In this document: piece by piece, positions 14,424-20,847 of the stretch
How positions within the stretch are numbered: the stretch's first letter is position 1
How the letters are laid out: each line of letters starts with the position of its first letter
The notes under the pieces: generated by a model
What the model was told of the DNA's origin: nothing
What the model saw: only the letters and a program-made list of their open reading frames with translations
Databases searched by the model: none
DNA from: Thermoplasmata archaeon
GTDB lineage: Archaea > Thermoplasmatota > SW-10-69-26
Reading direction: 5' to 3'
NCBI GenBank assembly: GCA_003561665.1
Contig: PWVY01000320.1
Location: forward strand, 1 to 23,838
Length of the DNA stretch: 23,838 nt
Made by a program: the position numbers and the translations under genes

Positions 14424-15089
14424 TTGTTGATACAAACCCAGTTCCAAGGCCGAGAGAGCCTAGGGGTCTACGCTCGGGCAAGCGATACCGCGTGTCTGGT
14501 CCCCGCTTTGCTTGGGGATGACGATCGAGGACGCGTGGAAGACGCGCTCGAGGTCTCTGTTGTCCCGATCACGATCGGAGGCACGAGCATCGTTGGCGCT
14601 CTTACAGCGATGAATTCCAGCGGCGTCCTCGTCGCGGACATCGTGCATGAGCACGAGGTCGACCGGCTCGAACAGGAAGGCCTGAACGTTGGCATCCTCG
14701 AAGGCGTGGTCAACGCGGCGGGGAACGCGGTCTTGTGCAACGATCAGGGTGCCGTCGTGGACCCTCGGCTCTCGGAGGAGCTGTTGAGCGTCATCGAGGA
14801 AACGTTGGGGGTGGATGTCGAGATCGGGACGATCGGTGGTGTCCGGACGCCAGCGACATCAGCGTTGACGACAAACAAGGGGGCCTTGTTGCATCCGAAA
14901 GCCACCGAGGCTGAGATCGCAACGGTCGAGGCGGTCCTTGAGGTGGAAGCGATGCCGGGGACTGTGAACCATGGCTCCCCGTACGTCGGTAGCGGCGTCG
15001 TGGCGAACGGGGAGGGCGCGTTGATCGGTACTGCCACGACAGGTCCCGAACTGAACAGGCTTGAGGAAGCTCTCGGGTACCTCGATTAG
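14424..15089 (+). CDS. eif6: Translation initiation factor 6 (aIF6)
   Basis: aIF6 binds the large ribosomal subunit and blocks its association with the small subunit. The 221 residues form the expected fivefold pseudo-symmetric repeat. Recurring elements include IGGTSIVGALTAMNSSGVLV, EGVVNAAGNAVLCNDQGAVVDP, IGGVRTPATSALTTNKGALLHP, and HGSPYVGSGVVANGEGALIGTATTGPEL, each a variant of the G-N-x-x-G-x-L-x-x unit. The start is TTG at 14424, with a second TTG directly after it and GAGGGTG seven bases before. It is the last gene of the S19e cluster. The L18a gene that often follows in archaea is absent here. Confidence 0.96.
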   Translation: MLIQTQFQGRESLGVYARASDTACLVPALLGDDDRGRVEDALEVSVVPITIGGTSIVGALTAMNSSGVLVADIVHEHEVDRLEQEGLNVGILEGVVNAAGNAVLCNDQGAVVDPRLSEELLSVIEETLGVDVEIGTIGGVRTPATSALTTNKGALLHPKATEAEIATVEAVLEVEAMPGTVNHGSPYVGSGVVANGEGALIGTATTGPELNRLEEALGYLD

Positions 15090-15096
15090 CCTCATG

Positions 15097-15116
15097 GCCT
15101 GGTGGCTGGGCCAGGC
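15097..15116. terminator. Hairpin between converging genes
   Basis: GCCTGG (15097-15102) and CCAGGC (15111-15116) can pair as a 6-bp stem with an 8-base loop. It sits in the 32-base gap between the aIF6 stop and the stop of the converging gene, so it could serve both strands. There is no T-run. Confidence 0.3.
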
Positions 15117-15121
15117 ACGGT

Positions 15122-15916
15122 TCAGTCTCGTGAGAAGAGGCCTTTGATCTTCGTTTTGAACTCGTCCGCTTTCTGAGAGATCTTCTCTTTCTCGGGGAGG
15201 ACGCGCTTGTCGCGGATCTCTTGGACGCGCACGCGTACCTCTTCTGCGCCTTCAGCGGCAGAGCGGCCTGCATCTTCCATCTTCTCCTTGAAGATGGGGA
15301 TGCCGTCCACGATCTCTTCCTCGATGCGGATCATGGCCGTGTCGGCTTCTTCTCGCAGGACCACGACGTTGCCTTTCAGATCGTCCAACATCGCCTCGAC
15401 GTCATCGCGTGCTTTCACTGGGAGGATCCTGGCTTGGGCAAGGACGTTGTCTTCGAACTTGACCTTCGCGTCGGCGATGCCTTCGTGGAGAACGACGCGA
15501 GCGTTCTCGATGCCTTCCAACGCGGTGGCTCCGGCGTCTTTGGCCTCTTCGGCTAACCGCTGAGCTGTTTGGGCGCTATCGGACATGGCGCCTTGCCATG
15601 ATCGTATCCGGTCCTCGTTCAAGCCTGTAGCTTCGGCAAGGGTGGCCGGGTCGCGAGCGTTGAGTTCCTCGATGGATCGGATGCCCTCGGCGACGAGCGC
15701 TTCCAGGGCCTTCTCTCCTAGGCCGTCCAGGTCGTCCATGCGAAGAAGGCCTTCGGCTTGGTTGTGGAAGCCTTCGAGGACCCCCAAGGGGATATCAACC
15801 TCGTCAGCCAGGGTCTCGGGGTCTCGCCTGGTCAGCTCTCCGACGGTGTCGATGCCGGCGGCGGTGAGCTTATCCCGTCGGGCAGGCCCAAGGCCTTTGA
15901 TCATGGTCAGGTCCAT
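15122..15916 (-). CDS. Helix-hairpin-helix plus coiled-coil protein
   Basis: 264 residues. The N-terminus has tandem helix-hairpin-helix modules: MIKGLGPARRDKLTAAGIDTVGELTRRDPETLAD (about 5-38) and MDDLDGLGEKALEALVAEGIRSIEELNARDPATLAE (about 60-95), of the type seen in DNA-binding or DUF4332-like domains. Residues about 110-264 are a long charged helix with heptad-like patterning (AQRLAEEAKDAGATALEGIENARVVLHEG and onward), probably a coiled coil. No enzymatic motif is seen. It may bridge or organise DNA, which is inference from architecture. The ATG at 15916 is taken, and a second ATG four codons in is equally possible. It converges with aIF6. Confidence 0.7.
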   Translation of the reverse strand: MDLTMIKGLGPARRDKLTAAGIDTVGELTRRDPETLADEVDIPLGVLEGFHNQAEGLLRMDDLDGLGEKALEALVAEGIRSIEELNARDPATLAEATGLNEDRIRSWQGAMSDSAQTAQRLAEEAKDAGATALEGIENARVVLHEGIADAKVKFEDNVLAQARILPVKARDDVEAMLDDLKGNVVVLREEADTAMIRIEEEIVDGIPIFKEKMEDAGRSAAEGAEEVRVRVQEIRDKRVLPEKEKISQKADEFKTKIKGLFSRD

Positions 15917-16014
15917 CGTGAGGGTCCACGCGCAAAGGTCCTGATAGGCTTTCCGAGGGGGCTTCGTAGCCCACGGGTAGAGATGATCCTCTCATGCATC
16001 GGTCGCAGGTGTTC

Positions 16015-16026
16015 GAAAGGCTTAAT
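16015..16026 (+). promoter_or_regulatory. BRE/TATA promoter of tRNA-Ser
   Basis: CGAAAGGCTTAAT followed by CGG (about 16014-16029) resembles a purine-rich BRE plus TATA box. Transcription would start near 16050, giving a 5' leader of about 25 bases that contains a small hairpin (16053-16069) before the mature tRNA at 16075. Confidence 0.5.
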
Positions 16027-16074
16027 CGGAGGTCGTTCCTCGGGATGTTCACGGGCCCTGATCGGGCTCTATCG

Positions 16075-16158
16075 GCCGGGGTAGCCTAGCCAGGCCAAGG
16101 CGGTGGTCTCGAAAACCACTGGGCTTTGCCCACAGGAGTTCGAATCTCCTCCCCGGCG
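16075..16158 (+). tRNA. tRNA-Ser (anticodon CGA)
   Basis: Complete class II tRNA. The acceptor stem is GCCGGGG (16075-16081) with CCCCGGC (16151-16157) and discriminator G at 16158. The D stem is GCC/GGC. The anticodon stem GTGGT/ACCAC encloses the loop CTCGAAA, so the anticodon CGA is at 16110-16112. The long variable arm is GGGC-TTT-GCCC, and the T arm AGGAG-TTCGAAT-CTCCT. The extended variable arm and CGA anticodon identify serine, reading UCG. No intron and no encoded CCA. Confidence 0.96.
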
Positions 16159-16212
16159 CTTTAGCGGCTCAAAGCGGAACGCTCAAACCACTCAGGCGTG
16201 TTTGACTGCGTG

Positions 16213-16380
16213 ATGGCCCGTCCAACGGACGAATCCGGTGTTCCTTCCACGCCTGCGATCGGGATCGTGCTCATCCTCCTTGGAGGGCTCCTTCTCATGG
16301 GGATTTTAGGCCTTGACCAGCTTGTCGGCATCGGGGCGATCGTGATAGGGGTCCTCGTGCTCATCGGTGAGTTCGCGTAG
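16213..16380 (+). CDS. Tiny two-helix membrane protein
   Basis: 55 residues. A short polar start (MARPTDESGVPSTP) is followed by two closely spaced hydrophobic stretches, AIGIVLILLGGLLLMGILG and LVGIGAIVIGVLVLIGEF, rich in Gly and Ile. They probably form a transmembrane hairpin. A GTG at 16198 would add five residues. No Shine-Dalgarno or clear TATA fixes the start. It lies between tRNA-Ser and L10e on the same strand. Function unknown. The clean hydrophobic pattern in a GC-rich frame favours a real gene. Confidence 0.5.
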   Translation: MARPTDESGVPSTPAIGIVLILLGGLLLMGILGLDQLVGIGAIVIGVLVLIGEFA

Positions 16381-16441
16381 CCGTGTCCGTGGCCACAACC
16401 TTTTTGAGAGAGGGTCGTGTCTGGGCGGGTGAGGACCCACC

Positions 16442-17152
16442 ATGGGTGACATGCCGGGACGGATGTATCGAGAGATTAAAAGCCAGGCTTACACGCGCAA
16501 AGAGTACATCGGGGGTGTACCTGGCATACGGCTCACCCAGTTTGAGCTGGGGAACAAGAACGAGGATTTCGAGTGTGTTGTCCACCTCGTAACGAACGAG
16601 CGGGCCCAGATTCGGCACCAGGCGCTCGAATCGGCTCGTGTTGCATCGAACCGGGTCCTCGTGAAGAACTGTGGACGCCTAGGCTACCACATCAAAGTGC
16701 GCGTCTACCCTCACCACGTTCTGCGGCACAACAAACAAGCCGCGGGGGCTGGTGCGGACCGGATCTCCAGCGGTATGCGCCAATCGTTCGGTAAACCAGT
16801 CGGGGCGGCCGCTCGCGTGGAAGCCGGGCAAGAGGTCTTCACGATCCGTACGCACTGGCGATTCTGGGATCAAGCCAAGGAAGCACTCCGCCGTGCTTAC
16901 ATGAAGCTCCCAACGCCGTGTGAGATCGTGACCGAGGGCGAGGTGCCTGCGGACATCGAGCAACGCATGAAGGGCGCAACCCCCATCGGTTCCACGGAGG
17001 TCAAGAAAGAGAAGCCCGAAGAGGAGCTCCCCGAGGAAGACCTCGAGGAAGAAGAGCTCGAAGAGGGCGAAGCCGAAGAGGGCGAAGAAGGCGAAGAGGA
17101 GGAAGGCGCGCGCGACGATGCAGCGCCGGGGGCACAAGAGCACAGCCTCTGA
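16442..17152 (+). CDS. rpl10e: Ribosomal protein L10e (uL16 family) with a long acidic tail
   Basis: Large-subunit protein near the peptidyl-transferase centre. The core (residues 1 to about 175) is typical: MYREIKSQAYTRKEYIGGVPGIR, FELGNKNEDFECVVHLV, ESARVASNRVL, YHIKVRVYPHHVLRHNKQAAGAGADRISSGMRQSFGKPVGAAARV, and QEVFTIRTHWRFWDQAKEALRRAYMKLPTPCEI. Archaeal L10e normally ends near 170-180 residues. This one continues to 236 with a tail that is almost entirely Glu between about 190 and 222. The frame is continuous with no sign of frameshift. The ATG at 16442 has GGTGAGG seven bases before it and a T-rich promoter element near 16401-16405. An ATG three codons in is possible. Confidence 0.95.
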   Translation: MGDMPGRMYREIKSQAYTRKEYIGGVPGIRLTQFELGNKNEDFECVVHLVTNERAQIRHQALESARVASNRVLVKNCGRLGYHIKVRVYPHHVLRHNKQAAGAGADRISSGMRQSFGKPVGAAARVEAGQEVFTIRTHWRFWDQAKEALRRAYMKLPTPCEIVTEGEVPADIEQRMKGATPIGSTEVKKEKPEEELPEEDLEEEELEEGEAEEGEEGEEEEGARDDAAPGAQEHSL

Positions 17153-17208
17153 TCCTCGAACCCCGCCCAGGCCGCCACGAAGGTTTGGCTTGCACATCAC
17201 AGCGTCCG

Positions 17209-17216
17209 CTATGTAG
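17209..17216 (+). promoter_or_regulatory. Candidate TATA box of the regulator-ppsA operon
   Basis: CTATGTAG is centred about 28 bases before the ATG at 17241, the leaderless spacing seen elsewhere. A second AT-rich element, GTATTTCAC (near 17223-17232), lies between it and the ATG. That one would suit the alternative ATG at 17262. Confidence 0.35.
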
Positions 17217-17240
17217 GGCGAAGGTATTTCACAAAAGAAG

Positions 17241-17687
17241 ATGGTGCGATGTGTAAGTCACATGCTTGATGGCTTATTGGCGGATGCTGAACGCCTCGCT
17301 GGCGAGATTGCGCTCAGTGAAGCCCCGGGTGATGAGGTGCGCACAGCCCGGATGCGGTGCGGGTTCACGCAAACCGAGCTAGCCCCTGACCTTGACGTAC
17401 GCCGCGAAACGCTCTCCCGCATCGAACAAGGCCACGCAACGCCAACGCTCCCTGTCGTGGCCCGCTTTGCACGCGTGATCACGCTTGCACGACACGTCCG
17501 CGAGGAAGCCGCTCGCTTGGAGAAACGCCAACGCATCCCGAACCCCCGGGCGTTCATCCACCGAGGCCAAGGCCTTGGCCTCGACCACGAAACCACGGAA
17601 GCCGTCGCGCAACGCGCCCTCACCGCGTACGACGCCAAACGCCGCCAACTGCTCGAAAGCATCGGTGACACGGAGGCCCCATCATGA
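17241..17687 (+). CDS. XRE-type helix-turn-helix transcriptional regulator
   Basis: 148 residues. A canonical HTH_3/XRE domain occupies about residues 30-80: DEVRTARMRCGFTQTELAPDLDVRRETLSRIEQGHATPTLPVVARFARVI, with the typical 'TQ-x-x-LA...R-x-x-L-S-R-I-E-x-G' spacing. The C-terminal half (VREEAARLEKRQRIPNPRAFIHRG onward) is helical and of unknown role, perhaps a ligand or dimer domain. The stop overlaps the ppsA start by four bases (ATGA), so the two are co-translated and the protein probably controls this operon. An ATG at 17262 (MLDGLLADAERLAG) is the alternative start. The effector is unknown. Confidence 0.85.
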   Translation: MVRCVSHMLDGLLADAERLAGEIALSEAPGDEVRTARMRCGFTQTELAPDLDVRRETLSRIEQGHATPTLPVVARFARVITLARHVREEAARLEKRQRIPNPRAFIHRGQGLGLDHETTEAVAQRALTAYDAKRRQLLESIGDTEAPS

Positions 17688-19960
17688 ACAACGTCCTCTG
17701 GGCGAACGAATCAGAAGCGAAAAGCATCGCGAACGTGGGCGGCAAAGGCGCCAACATCGCTGAGATGTTGGACATGGGCCTCCCCGTGCCCCGGGCGTTC
17801 ATCGTCACCGCGCCAGCCTACCAACGATTCATCGAAGAAGCCGGCATCGCCAAGGACCTCCAAGCCACCCTCCACGACCTTGATCCTGAGGACGACGAGG
17901 CCCTCCAAAGCGCATCCAAACGCTGCCGATCCATCATCCAAGAAGCATCCATGCCCGAGAGCCTTGAGAACGAGATCAAGGAAGCGTACCGTGAACTCTC
18001 ACAAGAGGATCCTGCGCAAGTCGCTGTTCGATCCAGCGCGACCGCCGAGGACCTCCCCGAAGCCAGCTTCGCCGGCCAACAAGACACGTACCTCCATGTG
18101 GCGGGCGAAGACGCGGTCGTCGACCACGTCCAACGCTGCTGGGCATCCCTCTTCACCCCCCGAGCGGTTTACTACCGCATCGATCGAGGCTTCGACCACC
18201 ATGACGTACGCATGGCCGTGATCGTGCAACGTATGGTAGAAGCTGAAACCGCGGGCGTCCTCTTCACCCGACACCCAAGCACGGGTGAACAAACCCCCAT
18301 CGTGGAAGCCGCATGGGGCCTTGGAGAAGGCGTCGTCAGCGGGACCGTAAGCCCCGACAACTACGTCCTCGACACGAACGGCCAACCCATCGACGTCACC
18401 ATCGCCGATAAGAAGATCATGTTCACACGGAACGAGACCGGTGGCGTACACGAAACCCCCGTCCCCGAGGACAAGCGGAACGAGCAAGTGCTCGACGAAA
18501 GCCATCTCGAACAACTCGCACGCCTCGCATCCACGCTGGAAGCACACTACGAGGCACCTCAAGACGTCGAATGGGCGTTCGAAGGAGAAAACCTTCACCT
18601 TCTCCAGACCCGCCCCATCACCACAATCAAACAAAGCACCAGCAAACCCAAGAGCGAGGACACCGACGAGGGCGCGCTCCTGCTTGAAGGCCTCGGTGCC
18701 GCGCCCGGTATCGGAAGCGGACCCGTCGCGAACCTCGAAGACGCCACGGATCTCGAGCGATGCGAACAAGGCAACGTGCTCGTCACCCCCATGACGACGC
18801 CCGATATGGTGCCCGCGATGAAGCGCGCAACCGCCATCGTGACCGACGAAGGCGGCATGACGAGCCATGCGGCCATCGTCAGCCGAGAACTTGGTCTCCC
18901 ATGCGTCGTCGGAACCAAAGAAGCAACCACCCTCCTCGAACACGGCCAACCCATCACCGTCGACGGAGACAACGGCCGCATCCTCCAAGGCACCCAACCC
19001 GAACCCCGCACCGACGAGGAAACCACGGCTCAAGGGATACCGCAAACCCCCGCCATGGCTCCCGCCACCGCCACGAGGGTGAAGGTCAACGTATCCATGC
19101 CTGAAGCCACCGAACGAGCAGCCGCTACAAGCGCTGACGGCGTGGGCCTCCTCCGCGTCGAACACATCGTCCTAGGCCTCGGCGAACACCCCATGGAGAT
19201 GATTGAGAACGACCGGGCAGACGCCTTCGTCGAGTACCTGACCGAAGGGATCGGGACCGTTGCACGGGCGTTCACGCCCGACCCCGTCTGGGTTCGAACC
19301 CTCGACGCGCCGACCGACGAGTTCCGAAGCATGCCCGGCGGCGACCGCGAACCCGACGAAGCCAACCCCATGCTCGGCTTCCGAGGTATCCGCAGAGGCC
19401 TTCGGCAACCAGAGCTCCTGCGACACGAGTTCCGCGCGATCCACAGCCTACACCAAGAAGGACTCAAGAACGTCGGTGTCATGCTACCGCTCGTCCAACA
19501 TCCCGACGAGATCAGGCAGGCCAAAAAAATCGCTCGGGAGGAAGGCCTTGACCCCAACGACGACGCCTTCGAGTTCGGTATCATGATCGAGATCCCCGCG
19601 GCAGCGCTCATGATCCGCGAGATGATCGACGAAGGGCTCGACTTCGTGAGCTTCGGAACCAACGACCTAACCCAGTACACGCTCGCGGTCGACCGAAACA
19701 ACGAGAACGTCGCCGACCTCTTCGACGAACATCACCCCGCCATCGGGCGCCTCATCGAGACCGTCATCAAGGCCTGCCGAGACCAAGGGGTGAAAACGAG
19801 CATCTGCGGTCAAGCCGGGAGCGACCCACGGTTCGTCAAGAAACTCATCGAATGGGGCATCACGAGCGTCAGCGCGAACATCGACGCCGTCGAACGCGTC
19901 CGACGAACCATCGATCAAGAGGAACGACGCCTTCTCCTTGACGCCGCTCGGCGAGCATGA
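17684..19960 (+). CDS. ppsA: Phosphoenolpyruvate synthase
   Basis: PEP synthase converts pyruvate, ATP and water to PEP, AMP and phosphate, the entry to gluconeogenesis. The 758 residues show all three parts. The N-terminal ATP-binding domain has GGKGANIAEMLDMGLPVPRAF, AVRSSATAEDLPEASFAGQQDT and EAAWGLGEGVVSGTVSPDNY. The swivelling phosphohistidine domain has GGMTSHAAIVSRELGLPCVVG, with catalytic H395. The C-terminal TIM barrel has NPMLGFRGIRRGL, FGIMIEIPAAA, FGTNDLTQYTLAVDR and TSICGQAGSDP, with catalytic C708. Length is normal. The ATG overlaps the regulator's stop (ATGA), and its own stop overlaps the glycosylase ATG in the same way. Confidence 0.96.
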   Translation: MNNVLWANESEAKSIANVGGKGANIAEMLDMGLPVPRAFIVTAPAYQRFIEEAGIAKDLQATLHDLDPEDDEALQSASKRCRSIIQEASMPESLENEIKEAYRELSQEDPAQVAVRSSATAEDLPEASFAGQQDTYLHVAGEDAVVDHVQRCWASLFTPRAVYYRIDRGFDHHDVRMAVIVQRMVEAETAGVLFTRHPSTGEQTPIVEAAWGLGEGVVSGTVSPDNYVLDTNGQPIDVTIADKKIMFTRNETGGVHETPVPEDKRNEQVLDESHLEQLARLASTLEAHYEAPQDVEWAFEGENLHLLQTRPITTIKQSTSKPKSEDTDEGALLLEGLGAAPGIGSGPVANLEDATDLERCEQGNVLVTPMTTPDMVPAMKRATAIVTDEGGMTSHAAIVSRELGLPCVVGTKEATTLLEHGQPITVDGDNGRILQGTQPEPRTDEETTAQGIPQTPAMAPATATRVKVNVSMPEATERAAATSADGVGLLRVEHIVLGLGEHPMEMIENDRADAFVEYLTEGIGTVARAFTPDPVWVRTLDAPTDEFRSMPGGDREPDEANPMLGFRGIRRGLRQPELLRHEFRAIHSLHQEGLKNVGVMLPLVQHPDEIRQAKKIAREEGLDPNDDAFEFGIMIEIPAAALMIREMIDEGLDFVSFGTNDLTQYTLAVDRNNENVADLFDEHHPAIGRLIETVIKACRDQGVKTSICGQAGSDPRFVKKLIEWGITSVSANIDAVERVRRTIDQEERRLLLDAARRA

Positions 19961-20640
19961 CGCCCCCCCAAGCAACACCCAAGCAACACCCGCGCATGCT
20001 CAAACGCACCGGGAAAGCCACGCTTGGACCACCCAACGCGCCGGCCGATCTTGCTCACCTGGATCCACGCTTCGCACCGTTGATCAACCGGCATGGGCCC
20101 CCGCGCGTCGACGACAAGGTCCCCCTTTTCCAAGCCCTCGTCGAAACCATCTGCCACCAACAACTCAGCATGAACGCTGCCACGACCATCCATCAACGCA
20201 TCCACAACGCCCTGAGCCCTCTAACACCCACGCGCATCCTCCAAACCCCGCCCTCGCGCCTCACCGCCACAGGGCTCTCCCAAGCCAAAACCCGTTACGT
20301 CCGCGCCATCGCGAAATCCTTCACCGAGGGCGGGTTTGAGCACTCAAAAGTACAGGATGGTGACAAGGAGGAAACCCGCCAACGCCTCATGCAACTGCCG
20401 GGCATCGGGCCCTGGAGCGCGAAGATCATCATGATCTTCCATCTTCACCACGCAGACACCTTCCCGGCTACGGATGCCGGCCTCATCGATGCCACCACGC
20501 GCGTGCTACGGTTCGACGAAACGCCCTCCCCCCAAACCCTCCGCGAGCATGCCGAGAACTGGCAACCGTACCGTTCCCTCGCCGCCTGGTACTTATGGGC
20601 CCAGCGGGACCGCTTGTTGAGGATCGAGGGCAAGCGATAG
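19957..20640 (+). CDS. HhH-GPD DNA glycosylase (AlkA/3-methyladenine glycosylase II type)
   Basis: Base-excision repair enzyme that removes damaged, typically alkylated, bases. The 227 residues include the entry helix VPLFQALVETICHQQLSMNAATTIHQRI, which matches the AlkA/MAG 'I-x-x-QQ-x-S-x-x-A' block. They also include the helix-hairpin-helix LMQLPGIGPWSAKIIMIF and the downstream FPATDAGL with catalytic D173. No four-Cys Fe-S loop of the endonuclease III type is present, supporting the AlkA branch. The ATG overlaps the ppsA stop by four bases, an unusual partnership of repair and central carbon metabolism. An internal ATG fourteen codons in is possible. Confidence 0.88.
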   Translation: MTPPQATPKQHPRMLKRTGKATLGPPNAPADLAHLDPRFAPLINRHGPPRVDDKVPLFQALVETICHQQLSMNAATTIHQRIHNALSPLTPTRILQTPPSRLTATGLSQAKTRYVRAIAKSFTEGGFEHSKVQDGDKEETRQRLMQLPGIGPWSAKIIMIFHLHHADTFPATDAGLIDATTRVLRFDETPSPQTLREHAENWQPYRSLAAWYLWAQRDRLLRIEGKR

Positions 20641-20644
20641 GCGG

Positions 20645-20797
20645 TTAGTCACTCTTCTTCTCCTTCTGGAGCATAGCGACCCGTTTGTTCCCGCACGCGT
20701 TGCAAACGTACACGGGTCCAGGCTTCTCTGGGTCCTCGAACTTGAACTTGTTCTCGGCCGCAGGGATGATGGTCCCGCAGTCAGCACACTGAAGCAT
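20645..20797 (-). CDS. Small zinc-ribbon protein
   Basis: 50 residues: CADC (4-7) and CNAC (33-36) form a two-knuckle zinc ribbon separated by a charged strand region (ENKFKFEDPEKPGPVYV), with a Lys-rich end. Such proteins may contact nucleic acid or a partner protein. No family is recognised. The ATG at 20797 sits about 29 bases from the shared TATA element at 20822-20833. The open frame reaches an ATG at 20845, but that would overlap the promoter. It converges with the glycosylase (stops five bases apart) and is divergent from aglB. Confidence 0.65.
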   Translation of the reverse strand: MLQCADCGTIIPAAENKFKFEDPEKPGPVYVCNACGNKRVAMLQKEKKSD

Positions 20798-20821
20798 CAC
20801 GAGGGCCAGCAGGGTCGTAAC

Positions 20822-20833
20822 GTTAAGCTTATC
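20822..20833. promoter_or_regulatory. Bidirectional promoter core (zinc ribbon / aglB)
   Basis: GTTAAGCTTATC contains a near-symmetric TTAAGCTTA around an AAGCTT palindrome. Read on the minus strand it is a TATA-like box about 29 bases before the zinc-ribbon ATG. Read on the plus strand it lies 21 or 33 bases before the two possible aglB GTG starts. One element may therefore serve both genes. Confidence 0.45.
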
Positions 20834-20847
20834 GCCTTGGTCCACGG

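Noticed and set aside
17999..19165. 388-codon open frame on the minus strand inside ppsA
   Set aside because: It is antisense to strongly conserved PEP synthase motifs. Its Gly/Val/His-rich composition is what the complement of GC-rich codons gives, and it has no recognisable domain.
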